NCBI GenBank assembly: GCA_004335835.1
Contig: RWJK01001951.1
Coordinates: forward strand, 75,859-139,858
Source of the DNA: Scenedesmus sp. ARA3
Lineage: Eukaryota; Chlorophyta; Chlorophyceae; Sphaeropleales; Scenedesmaceae
DNA: 64,000 nucleotides
Direction of reading: 5' to 3'
Shown here: positions 21,101 to 32,293 of the stretch, piece after piece
Position numbering within the stretch: position 1 is the first letter of the stretch
How the letters are laid out: every line of letters begins with the position of its first letter
The notes under the pieces: generated by a model
Database searches by the model: none
The model's input: the letters and a program-made list of their open reading frames with translations, nothing else
Told to the model about the DNA's origin: nothing
Made by a program: the position numbers and the translations under genes

Positions 21101-22754
21101 GCAATCATGCGTTTCATGAAGAGCCTTGCATGCCAGCGCTGCTGCACAGCTGCATTCAGCCACACCATGCCCCTGACGCATCCTGCCCGCTGCTGTGCTG
21201 ACCAGCTCGCCAGTGTGCTGCTGCTGCGCGCTGCCAACGCTGGGCCCCACCTGGTGCTGCAGCAGCTCCAGCACGTTGAGTGCATCCATCCAGCGGCCTG
21301 TCTTGTTGTAGATGTCCAGCAGCGTGTTGTAGGTCACCAGGTTGGGTGTGCAGCCCTCAGCCAGCATCTGCGCGTACACGTCCAGGCTGAGGTCCAGCTC
21401 GTTTGCTTTCAGGCACACGTTCAGCAGCGCGCTGTAGGTGTGCACGTTCAGCGGCACTGCACGGCTGCGCATCTCTGCAACCAGCTCCAGTGCGCGGCGC
21501 AGCTGGTGGTGGCTGTTGCACTGGCTGATCATGGTGGTGTATGTGAAGATGTCTGCCAGGGAGTACAGCTCGTGCTCGGGGTCCAGTGTCCTGTTTGGCA
21601 ACAAGTGCAAGCATGGCTGAGTGAGAAGGGGGTGCGTACATGCTGGCAAGGCTGAGGCACTTGTCGTGCACATTGTAACACCATGCGCCTGCCATCGTAT
21701 GTGTTGCTGGCAGTGCACGTGGAGTCTGCTGTTTGCGTTCAGGTTAAAGCAATATGCTGCTGCCAGCGCCTGCGCGTGCGCTGCAAGTTGTCCCTGTTGT
21801 ACTTATGATGACGAGAAGCGTCATGCTGCACACGCAAAGCGGGCTGTGCCTTCCTGCCCTAGCGGTGCTGCTGCTTGCAATCACCTGAGGTAGTCAAAGA
21901 TCTCCACGGCACGCTGCCCCAGCCCAGCCTTGGCCAGTGCCTTGAGCAGCGCTGCTGCCGCACGCGAGTCCAGGTACGCCAGGCCAGCCGCAATAGCCTC
22001 GACTGCTGATGCTGACGCTGGCAGCTGCTGCACTGTCTTGACCAAGTCCTCAACCTGCGGTAAACGCGGGCATTCACAGCAGGGTCCAGCCGGCATCAGG
22101 CCCAACGCAAGACGCTGTCCTTACATGTCAGCAGGTCATGGTGACACTGCAAGTGTGCGCAGCAGGACAAGCTGCAGGTCGCTTGCAGGCTTCACGCATT
22201 GAAACTCTTGACAGCTACTGATCAGGAAGCCACTACTACTTCACGGCACGCCTGCATGGCAGCCAGCACTCTTGAACAGCACGACTTCACAAACCCCATC
22301 ATGTCACCCGTCCAAGGATGCTTACCGTCACATCTTCTCTGCCTGCGCTGGTGTCGCTCAAGCGCTCGCCACGCTGGACGCGCGACACCATCTGCCAGAG
22401 TCGTCGGTAGCCCTGCCCCTTGCGGGTCTGCGTGGTGGGAACTGCAGGCTGCTTGAAAGACCCGACCCTGCCGTGCAGAGCACGGCCGAGTAGGTCGGGG
22501 CTGTGTCCGCGGACTCCACCCGAATCGCATGATTGAGCTTGCACAGCCTGCTGCTTTGGGCTGCCTGTGCTTGAGCCTGGCATATCGGGGAGCAGCTGCA
22601 TGACTGGTAGCGTCTCTGCACTAGACATGTCGCTCTCCATGCCATCTTTGAAGCCGTTGAAATACAATTGCGCGGGCGCAATCCCACTGCTGCTGCCATG
22701 CTTGCTGATGTTCATGGGCTGGAAGCCCACTACAGTACAAGAGGAGCCCGACAT
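18198..22754 (-). CDS. PPR-cyclin fusion protein, probably organellar RNA factor
   Basis: Exons (minus): 22754-22326, 22054-21885, 21590-21251, 20951-20680, 20410-20017, 19806-19645, 19427-19056, 18812-18198; all phases agree; 917 aa. ATG 22754 is the first ATG in frame. The first exon is Ser/Gln-rich leader. Residues about 145-530 carry tandem pentatricopeptide repeats, for example FTYTTMISQCNSHHQLRRAL, HTYSALLNVCLKANELDLSL, VTYNTLLDIYNKTGRWMDAL, RTYNAIISTCNAAGRYAEAV and STVNCLVCVYCRLGKHQQAV. These are sequence-specific RNA-binding helices. The last exon is a cyclin-fold domain: VRQVLGGGCVAISAMRVLRL, AFVGCPPSVVAVAVLCACRV, PAWPSALAALTGYDENSDVL. Green-algal PPR-cyclins (PPR3/4/6 groups, Tourasse and colleagues) have PPR, SmR, then cyclin. 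Here the SmR position (residues about 530-590) is weak or degenerate. Chloroplast targeting is likely from the family but no clear transit peptide is visible. Confidence 0.85.
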
Positions 22755-23326
22755 GGGCGTTTGCCGAGCTGAAATTTTATCGCAACACACTATATGTCTT
22801 TCAGGGATAATATTCCTTGAAAAGCGTAAAAGCTCACAGGAAGCCACCGCCACACGCCACAGCTTTTGCAGATCAAAGCGCACCACGCAAATTAAGTGAC
22901 TGCTAAATTGTCCAACAAGAACGTTTCCGGCCCTGGCGTGCCCTGTAGAGGCAAAAGTAGAACTGTCGACTAGGACTTGAACGAGCCTGACAACTGGTTA
23001 GGGCAGGTTAGGGCCACGAGTTTTTACACTCCAGAAAAGGGTCAATTAACAGTAATAGAACGCATTATTCCTTTATTCAGAGCTGCAGCGCCTCAGAGAT
23101 CCCCTGCTGAAGGGTCACGCCATGTGATCAGGGCTGTGATGACGGTGTAAGATTCGGTCGATCAGCAACCTCCACTACATGCGAAGGGCGGCACACAAAA
23201 AATATGGTCATGGTCTATGTATGCAACGGGTTTCCGCTGGATAAACACAGTGAGGTCCGCTGCTTGCAGGTCAAACTCGGTCAACACCCACCCAGCTGGC
23301 CTGACGCTGCCACGATCTCCGCCGAA
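22755..23326. other. Spacer between PPR-cyclin 5' end and SNX 3' end
   Basis: Holds the promoter or leader of the PPR-cyclin gene and the SNX 3' UTR. GGTTAGGGCAGGTTAGGG near 22997-23014 resembles two telomere-like units but is too short to mean much. A minus-strand TGTAA is at 23038-23034. Confidence 0.45.
23034..23038 (-). terminator. Candidate TGTAA poly(A) signal of the SNX gene
   Basis: Located about 290 nt past the SNX stop on the minus strand; a chlorophyte-type signal. Confidence 0.35.
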
Positions 23327-26300
23327 TCATGACCCCACGTTCAGCTGATCTACGACTCCTTCCCAAGCAGAGGCGCATGCCTGTGCCAGTTGCAGCTGCA
23401 CCTGCATGCCAACAGCAGAGGGCAGGGTGCATGGTCAGCAGGCTTAGTCTGGCCCGGGTAACCTGAGGTGAGGTGAGCCTGCTGCCTTGCACAGGAGAGG
23501 CCACCTTCCTCTATAAAGTCTGACATTATTTTAGTATAGGTAGATGCCTATCATACTGCCTGTGCAATCATATGACAGAAAGGCAGCAGGCGCTCTGTGG
23601 CAAGCGCAGCTTGATGGCCTGAGGTCAACATGTGCGGCGCGCACCTGAGCAAATCGGCTGAGCGCCTGCCTGAAGTCCACAGCACGCTGCAGGTTGAGCC
23701 GCACGAGCTCAGTCTGGTTGCGGTCCTTCAGCACCTCGTACTGCTCCTGAGCCGCAAGCAGCCGTTCCTGCGCAGGCAGCATTGGAACGTTGGGACCAGA
23801 TGCAGGCTGGCCGCACACAGGCAGCGCGTCTTGCCGCTGCTGTTGTTCTGCCGCTGCCTGGCTCATGCGCACTGTGCACCTTGCCGCTGCTATCTCCTGC
23901 TGCTGTCTAAACCGCTCAAGGCCAGTTTTCATCTGACGCCTTCGATGCCATTTATCAACCACACACCTGCAGCGCCTCTGCCGAGGTGTACAGTGCAGCC
24001 ATGCGCTTGTCCCGCGAGGCTGCTGCAGCAGCTGCTGCTGCCTGCCGCTCCTGCAGCTCCTCCCGCATCAGCAGCAGCGCCTCGTAGGCGTCCTCGCGCT
24101 CCTCCAGCGCTGCCACAGCTTCAGGCACCAGCACCCAGTAGTCGTGCAGGAACACCAGCGCAGCAGCAGTGCGCAGCACATACTGCAGCACAGGCAACGT
24201 GCGGCGTATGCAGCAGGACAGCAGAGACAGAGTTTAGAATACGTTTCGGACACCACACTACAACTTGTATGAAGCGGATTTGCGATTGCTTCCTTTAAGT
24301 TTCCAAGCCAGAGGGTGCCGCGTGATCTCGCGGCACCCCCCCAAGATTATGCGCCCTAAAGAGTAGGCTTGCGAGTGCCATGCGTCACAGGAGCCACACC
24401 ACGCCATTGGCGCTCGTTGTGCAGCCACAGCAATGGGTGTTAAATGTCGGCGGTGCCAGCAAGGGTGGCCAACAATAGAGCCGTGTAGCCGGCAGCCCTG
24501 ACACACAAGTTTCACCAACTTTGTACAAGCTGCGCATAAACAACAGTATCAGCAGCGCACCTGCTTGTCCACTGCATGCTGCCGCAGGCTGGCGTAGCCT
24601 GCCGCCTGTAGGTCTGCTGCCCGCTGCACCGCGCTGCTGCCGTTGGGAGTGTACTGGCCCACACACTGCGCTATCTTCTCCTCGTAGCGCGCCATGAGTG
24701 TGAAGCTGCGGCCTATGTCGTGGAAGTCTTCAGCAGCAGCAGACGTGTGCGACACCAGGCTTTGTGCCACGGTGACTGCTGCTGAGAGGTGCTGCTGCAA
24801 CTCCCTGTGCAAAAAGGACAGCAACAGAACAGCGTGATGGCGGGTGCTGGCGGCCATGCAAGGACAAGCGTAACACATAGACTGCATGCGTAGTTCAAAG
24901 CACTGACAGCAGCAGCATACACGCCTTTGCCCCATCAGCATGACTGCCACCACTGCTGTTGCCCAGCAGCCTGCCCTGTGCCACCCACTTGAACCAGTCC
25001 TTGGCCTGCCGCAGCTGCTGCTCATCTGCCGGCACCTCGGGCCGCGCCTTGGGCTCACGCACCACAGCCATCAGGCTGTGCTTCATGCGCCACATCATGC
25101 CGCCAAGCTTGCCACCGCCAGCGTCACCAGCAGCAGCAGCAGCACTGCTGCCGCCAGCACCGCCTGCGCTGGCATCTGCTGCCAGCCCCTGCTGCTGCTT
25201 GTGCTCTGGCAGCAGCATGCCCAGCAGTGCATCTGTTGGGGCTGGCCGCTGCACCATGTGCTGCCACTGCTGGCATGTACCTGCATGGTAGGCAGCAGGA
25301 CACAGCAGTCAGCGTGTAGGACATGAGAGCAACAGGCAGCACCAGCGAGCAAACAGTGCGTATACATGCACGTATGCAAGGCACTACTCATGGTGGTGCT
25401 CGCGCAACGGGAGCCAGTCCCAGCAGCATGCAACAGCACAGCAGGCTTCAGACACATGTGTGTTTCAGGCCCGAGCCGCAGCATCAGTTGCTGGTGATAC
25501 TGCTGCTGCGAGCACAGGCCAGTCGGCATGACATCCCGCTCACTCACTCAAGCATGTGGGGTAAGTCAGGAACACGCGCAGCTCCTGGCTGCCCTGCAGG
25601 GCTGGGTGGTTGGCGATGGTGCACATGTACGCCTGCGCAGCAGACACCAGGCGAACGCCCCGGGTCAACAGGAGTAGCACACTTCTGCAACAGCTGGCAA
25701 CGCAGCGCGTTGCAGAGTCACATTTACTCTCAGACCCGGTGTTTTGATGCAGATAGCGGCCTGGCGCAACATGCTGGTTGTAGTCCATTACGCTGCTCAG
25801 CCAGCTGCCCTCCCAAACCACACATACACATCCTCTCACCCCTACAGCACCCAGCAGGCACATCGAAACTAAGTCAGCAATGCACATGGGGCGCACCTGC
25901 AGGTCCACCTTGCGCACTTTCATGAAGCTGTCGCCGCCTGCCAGCCGCGCCGCGTCCAGCAGCCCAGCCCTGTCAGGCAGCGGCGGCAGAAAGTAGCCGC
26001 GAAACTGCCGCCGCAGCAGCCGATGCAACTCCTCAAAGTCAGCAAAGCGCCGCCGCACCTCCCACACCTGCACGCCTTCGTGCAGCCGCCTCGCTGCGCT
26101 GCTGCTGCTGCTGCCGCTGCTGCCAGGATGCGCAGCTGCTGTGTCACATGCTGCGTTGCTTTCGGCTGCGTCTGCAGTGCTGGCTGCTGCGTGGCTTGGT
26201 GCTGGAGCGGTGCCGAACACGGAGAGGCTGGTCTCTGTGCGCAGCAGGTATGTGACGTAGCTGGAGAAGCCCCGGGCCACCTTCTCAGGGTCACGCACCC

Positions 26301-26663
26301 ACACCTGCAGCCAGCAGACAGGCAGACAGGCACCACACAGTGGTTCAGGTCATTCCACTCCTACTGCATCTGCCATGACAGGTCTTCTGGCTTGAGCAGC
26401 CTTCGTGCCTTAATCACTGGAAGTTCCGAGCATGGCAGCTGCATCAACTGCCGGTGGGTCGCTGTGGTTTCCCTGGCGCCACCTTTGAGCTCAGCAGGTC
26501 CACATCCAGCACTGGTGACTGCCAGGGAGAATGATCAGCAGCAAAAAATGGCAGCAGCAGCTAACCGCACTTGCCTTGACAGGGATGTCCTGCGCATGCA
26601 GCGGGCCAGCTACTGTTGCTGGTAGCGTGGTGTCTGCCTGCTGCCCTGCCTCTACTGCATCGT

Positions 26664-26694
<31 letters not shown>

Positions 26695-27063
26695 TGCTGC
26701 TGCCGCTACACCAGATGTGCTGTGCAGTACTGACACCGGCAGTGCTGCAGGCTCCGGCGCTGCTGCAGGCTCTACTGGCATGGCACCCGCGGCTGTGCCA
26801 CCCGCGCTGGTGCTTGCTGTCGGTTGGTGCACAGCAAACACTGTGTGGTCATCATCATCATCTGTGAGGCTGATCGTTTGCAGTGCAGCACCTGCCGCGC
26901 CAGCTGGGCAGCCAAAGTAGGTGTTGGCTTGTCCCGCTTCCGGGCTGCCAAGGCTGAAAGAGGCGACCACAGCACCCTCTGGTTCTGGTTGAGAGAACAC
27001 AGATAGGCCAGCTGTCAGGGAGGGCAGTGTGTCCAGAAAATCCTGCTGCTGCCGGTTCTGCAT
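23327..27063 (-). CDS. SNX-BAR sorting nexin (PX plus BAR)
   Basis: Exons (minus): 27063-26575, 26304-25897, 25632-25548, 25280-24923, 24804-24561, 24182-23967, about 23767-23645, 23401-23327; phases agree; about 665 aa. Residues 1-163 are acidic, Ala-rich and disordered. The PX domain covers about 164-328: VRDPEKVARGFSSYVTYLLR, VRRRFADFEELHRLLRRQFR, GYFLPPLPDRAG, GSQELRVFLT. It binds phosphoinositides of endosomal membranes. The BAR-type coiled-coil follows: KARPEVPADEQQLRQAKDWF, FHDIGRSFTLMARYEEKIAQ, AVAALEEREDAYEALLLMRE, YEVLKDRNQTELVRLNLQRA, ending ACASAWEGVVDQLNVGS. This is the SNX1/2-like architecture that shapes retromer-associated tubules. Intron 1 uses a GC donor (AAG|GCAAGT). The start of the seventh exon is the least certain (acceptors at 23857 and 23902 are alternatives). 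A compact linker precedes YEVLKDRN. Confidence 0.87.
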
Positions 27064-27427
27064 GCTGGGCCCTGCTGCTCCTGTTGTTAATGCTCAGCTT
27101 GCACCAAGCAGCACCAAGAACAGGCTGGGAGACAATCGGCACATGGTCAAGTTCACCCCGCCTGATACTGTTGCACCTAACCAGCGTATGCAAGCTTCCT
27201 GGTAAACACTGAGCTAGAACACTGCTGTGACACAGCTGTACGAAGTCATGGTTCTGTGCCGTGACTCGTGGCACAATCAACATGCAGATAACTTTCACTG
27301 GTCGTACCTAGTAAAACAGGCACTGAGTCTGCATCGCGATACTGCCGTGTGCAAGGCTAGCCAACTGTGCTGTCGAGCAAAGCACGGCAACTGCTGCCTT
27401 ATAATCTAAAACAAGGAAGCCATCACC
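27064..27427. promoter_or_regulatory. 364-bp bidirectional promoter region (SNX / SCI1-like)
   Basis: The start codons of two divergent genes are only 364 bp apart, so both 5' UTRs and both promoters must lie here. No clear TATA box was seen. AT-richer blocks near 27220-27310 and 27400-27410 stand out. Confidence 0.55.
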
Positions 27428-27495
27428 ATGGCTGCCCCGGAGATGTACACCCGTGGGCAGCCTGGGGACCAGGACAACAGGGGAGAGTCCCTGGT

Positions 27496-27532
<37 letters not shown>

Positions 27533-30128
27533 GGGAGGCAACAGCAGTGGCAGCACTGCATGCCGCTACACCAGCAGCACCAACACAACACCATGCTTCG
27601 TGCCTACATGCAACTGGTAATCCTGCTTCATAGCAGGGCTGCTGCTGTGCTGTGGGTGAAGCTGCTGGGCGCCCTGGCTGCAGCCTGCAGACCTCAGCCG
27701 CTCACATGTCTTGCTGCTGCGGGCTGTCCTCTTCTGCAACCGCAGGTCCAGCAGCACATGGACCGCATGCAGCAGCAGAAGGAGGCAGTGGCCATGGAGA
27801 AGCTGCGGCTGCTGCTGCCGCAGATGGGTGACATGGTGCGGGCGCTGGCGCTGGCCAGGTCTGAGTGGGACATAGACAAGGCAGTGCAGATGCTGCGCAG
27901 CTTCCACTCAGCAAACCTGGACAAGGTCAACCTCATAACCAAGGTGGGTGTGCTCGTGGTGGCAGCAGCTGCCGCAGCCATAGCAGCAGAGGGATTGCAG
28001 CGCATGAGTGGCAGCAGTGACTGCGCCAGCATCTGCAGCAGCTGAGGTGGCAGCGGCAGTGGTAGCAGCAAGGACTGCAGCAGCAGTTGCAGTTCATCAG
28101 GTATCATGCTTTCCTCAACATGCAAAAACCAAAGCAGCTTTCAAGGCAGCAGCTGTATGTACTAATTCAGCACGCTTCGCATTTGGCAGTGAACCTCCGT
28201 GCACCGCACTTCAAGCAGTTGCATCAGGTGCAGTTGCTTTCTGGCGGTGTAGGTCACATGCCAACGAGCAGCCGGCACACCAGGCAGTGGTTTGGGTGAT
28301 GGTGTAGCTTGTCCACATGCAGCAGTGTATGTCCCTGATATGCACTCACTCTGGCGCATGCCTGCTGGCCTGCACTGTCCATACGCCTGCGTGCCTGAAC
28401 GCAGAAGCGCAAGAAGATCAAAGACGACATTGAAAACTATGATGAGCCAAAGGAAGGAAAGGAAGGGGCAGCGGCCGGCAAGGCCTCACATAGCGGCAGC
28501 AGCAGCGGCGGCAGCAGCAGTAGCAGCGGCAGTGAAAGCGACAGTGATGCAGAGGAACGCAAGGTGAGCATGTGCTGGGCCTGCGGCACAAATAGGCTGG
28601 GTGGGACAGGGGCTTGGCATGGCCAGCAGCACTGCTGCTGCTGAGGGGGCCATGTGCAGCACATGCTGTGCCCCGGCAGCAGTAGCACATGGCTGCATGC
28701 AGCACATGGCTGCATGCAGCCATGGCTGTGGCAAGTGCTTCCTTGCCAGCTAGTGCCCAGGCACAAATGCAGCAGCAGCAGCAGCAGCTGGCTACTGGTG
28801 CGAGCCGACACAGCAACGTCCGCACAAAGGGCAAGGCTGGCTTGCAGCTGCTAAGCACCGCATCAAGTGCGGTGCAGCGACTGATGTCTGTGCCACAGCT
28901 GCTTGTGTGGACCATCAACCTGCTCACTACGTTGCATGTGTGCGTGTTGCCTGCCGCCGCAGAGCAAGAAGCGCCGGCGCAGCAGCTCAAAGCACAAGAA
29001 GGACAAGGCCAAGGACAAGAAGCGGCGCAAGGACAAGAAGCACAAGAAGCAGAAGGACAAAGACAAGGACAAAGATCAGAAGCGCAAGAAGCGCAAGCAG
29101 GCGGCCAGCGAAGATGAGGAAGCAGGCGGCAAGGCGCGCGGCAAGCTGACACACACAGAGGTGCGGGGCGGGGCGGCTAGGGTGGGCCAGATGTTTTGCG
29201 ACGGTCGGCAGCACAGCTGGCATCGGTAGTGGGTCTTTTGGCATGTCTTTCCAGCGTTAATCATTGCTGAATGCTGTGCAATATCACTGCTGCGCTGTGT
29301 CCGTCTTGCAGGACTTTGGCAAGTACGGCTACATCCGCGAGACTGATCAGAACGCCAAGCATGACGAGTTTGTGCTGTGGGCTGTGGAGGTGAAGGGCGC
29401 CAACATCGAGCTGCTGGGCAAGACCGAGGAGAAGGAGCTGTTCAGGGAGTACATGGAGGACTTCAACACAGGCACACTGCCGCACAAGTGAGCTGGGCGC
29501 AGGCTGTCAGCGGGAGGGGCAGGCGGGGTCGTGATGTGCGCAGTGCATGGGGCCGGGGGTCAACCAGGTTCAGCCACAGTATCAATGTAGCAATGGAAGA
29601 GGCCAGGTGCCTTGCAAGAGGACGGTGGGAGGCGAGTGTCTTGCATGGGGTGCTGTCGCACACTGGGACCCAGCACTGCTCTGCATGTTGCGTTCAGCTC
29701 ATCAGCCGTGCCGCCTGCAGGTCGTACGCCACCACTTACACCTGCTTCCACCTGCTGCGCCCGCTCTGCTGCCCGCTTGCTGCTGCGCCCCTTGCAGGAA
29801 GTACTACGACCTGGCCGCGTTTGAGCGCAGCGAGAAGATCAAGGCAGCAGGCGGCGGCAGCGGCGGCGGCAAGCCTGGCGGCGCTGCGTTTGACGCGCGC
29901 GCTGACGAGGAGGCGCTTAAGAAGCAGCGGCACGAGGAGCGGATGCGGCTGGCGGAGCAGCGGCAGCGTGAGGCCTACGCGCTGCTGAAGCACACGGACC
30001 GCGCCAAGGACATGCGCGAGCAGGAGCTGCTGCGCGCGGAGATGAACCTGGCGTACAAGACGGGCGACAGGGCCAAGGCGGAGAAGATCTTCCAGCGGCT
30101 GCAGCCGGACGAGGAGAAGAAGAAGTAG
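27428..30128 (+). CDS. SCI1-like lysine-rich nuclear protein
   Basis: Exons: 27428-27493, 27746-27943, 28405-28563, 28963-29160, 29312-29487, 29798-30128 (stop TAG); phases agree; 375 aa. It begins MAAPEMYTRGQPGDQDNRGE. A predicted helical segment follows (QQHMDRMQQQKEAVAMEKLR ... WDIDKAVQMLRSFHSANLDK). Next come an acidic Ser run and a very basic Lys/Arg/Asp tract (KKDKAKDKKRRKDKKHKKQK), expected to be a nuclear localisation signal. The conserved core is DFGKYGYIRETDQNAKHDEF, VLWAVEVKG, LFREYMEDFNTGTLPHKKYY, then a charged C-terminal helix. The core matches plant STYLE CELL-CYCLE INHIBITOR 1 (SCI1) and its eukaryotic relatives. SCI1 is nuclear and linked to control of cell proliferation in tobacco; whether the algal protein does the same is inference. 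It shares a 364-bp promoter region with SNX. Confidence 0.75.
27498..27532 (+). repeat. CAG run at the start of intron 1 (SCI1-like gene)
   Basis: A pure CAG repeat directly follows the GTGAG donor. Read through, it would code serine, so a shift in donor choice would add a Ser tract. Confidence 0.9.
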
Positions 30129-30342
30129 CAGGGGCAGCAGCAGCAGCAGCAGCAGGGAAAGTTGGCGGTGTGGTACGGGGAATTGCTGGCGGTGGTGTCG
30201 TGCAGTCTCTGTGCTGCCTGTGCACCCATTCATGCGCCCGTGGCTTATGGGGCTGTGGCTGCACTCACTCTGCTGGCAGGGAATCATCCAGCAGCACCTG
30301 TCCCACCAGCGCAGCACCTGAGCAACATTGCTCCGTATTAGA

Positions 30343-30347
30343 TGTAA
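30343..30347 (+). terminator. Candidate TGTAA poly(A) signal of the SCI1-like gene
   Basis: Located about 215 nt past the stop codon on the plus strand. Confidence 0.4.
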
Positions 30348-30772
30348 GTGGCTATGTGTTCAGTAGCATGAAAGCAGCCCAAGTGCTTGGCACATTCCTG
30401 GTTGATGTAGTGTCAGGGCTGTAGCTGGTGTACCAATGCTGGCCAGTCTTGCACCAGGTGACAGCGTGGCGGTGACCTTGCTTGCGTTCTCCGATGTTTC
30501 TTGAACGTTGTATTGCGCTTGAAATGTCCAGCAGTATGCTTGGATGGTGCAAGGCTTGGGGGTTACTCTGCTGCAGTAGGGTTCTAGGTTCATTTATGTG
30601 ACCCAGCTCTTGCCACTTTATGTTGGGCCCACGATGCTGATCAGTAATCGAGCTGTTGATAATTTATTTGTTCGTCAGTTTACAGCAAGCTCTGATCATC
30701 ACCAGTTGGCTGAAGGGCAGCAGCTCACTGCTGCTGGGGTCACCGTGCAGTCTGCCGCCCTGAGTGGGCAGG
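30348..30772. other. Promoter / 5' UTR region of the PEPC gene
   Basis: 425 bp between the likely SCI1 poly(A) site and the PEPC ATG. No TATA box assigned. No gene seen. Confidence 0.4.
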
Positions 30773-32258
30773 ATGACGGACAGCACAGATGACTACAACT
30801 TTCAGTCTTCAGAGATTTCTCTAGCCCCTCTGATCGAGGACTGCAACCTGCTTGGCTCGCTGCTCGATGATGCCCTCAAAAGCGAGGTCGGGACAGAATT
30901 GTTCAGCAAAGTAGAACGAGTCAGGGCTCTGGCGCAATGTGCTGCTCAGCTGGCAACCAAGCACGACGGGGTGAGCTCTTTTGGTTGGAGCTTGCCACGC
31001 TAGGGCTGTTTGCCTGTGCTCTTACGCCGGCCTCCGTGGGTCGCGATCGGTTGCTTGTGATGTTTATAACTAACGTAAAAGTACAGGTAACTCGACGTGT
31101 AGCAGGTGACCCACACCGGCACACAACGTGACGAACAAGGCGTTTGTGGGTGGCTTGCAGGGCGCATCCAGGATGCTATCGCAGCGCATGGCAGACGAAC
31201 TGATGAACATGAGTTTGGACGAAGCCATGCCGCTCACACGTGCTCTTGGACACTACCTGGGCCTGACCAGCATTGCAGAGCTGCATCATAGGCAGGTGGC
31301 AGCAGTAGCAGCAGCGCTAAGCTAACAGCAGCACCAGGCCAGCAGCTGCCGCAGCAGCAGCTAAAGAGAATCAGAATTTTGCTGGAGCCCTGAGCACGGC
31401 TAGGTACCTGGCAGCAGCTGAGCTCGTCGCATGCAGTGCGCTGCCTTCAGCAGTGACCAACTGCATATTCCAAAGCAAGATTCCACAGCTACAGGCACTG
31501 CATTGCTGTGCTTGCATTGCCCTACTCTTGCAGTCAGATATAGTGACCTGCTGCTGAGCATGTGCCTGGCAGCACGCCCGCACATTGGGTAATGGGTGAT
31601 TGAACTACACACACCTGCATGTGTCCTGCAGGCTGCGGCGTGCACGCCAGGAGGGCAAGAACCCCAAGTCCTGCGACGAGGTGTTTGAGCGGCTCATCAC
31701 CGAGGGCACACACCCGGATGACCTGTACAACGAGGTCACACACCAGGTGCGGCTGCAGGGCTAGCAGCTGACGCGCCAGGTTGTTGGCGTGGGCCTGGCA
31801 GACGTCATTATGACGTAACACATCAGCACAATGGTGTAGATATGCAGCGGGGCACAGTGCATCATGCTGCATGCTGGTGTGACACAAATGCTTGCTTGAC
31901 ACCCAGCAGGCGACACAGTGGCAAGTAAGGTAGTTCCGTCTGCAACAGCCTGCCATGTCACCTCACGGGCATCAGCACTTGCACGCACTTGGTGTGCTTG
32001 TATGCTGTTGTTGCTGGTGAACCACTGGTGCCGTCTCCTGCAAGCACAGCTGCCCAGTTTGCATTGCGTGATCCCGGCCTCCAGCTGCACCTTATGGCCG
32101 CCTGAGCATGCAGCCACCCTGCTGCTGCGCGCAGTCTGTGGAGATTGTGCTGACAGCGCACCCCACACAGGTCAACAGGCGCACGCTGCAGTACAAGCAC
32201 AGCAAGATCGCTGCGCTGCTGCAGCAGCATGACAGGTGCGCTCAGCATGGCAGCATGC

Positions 32259-32293
<35 letters not shown>

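Noticed and set aside
22996..23015. Two TTAGGG-like units
   Set aside because: Only two imperfect units; no real internal telomere tract.
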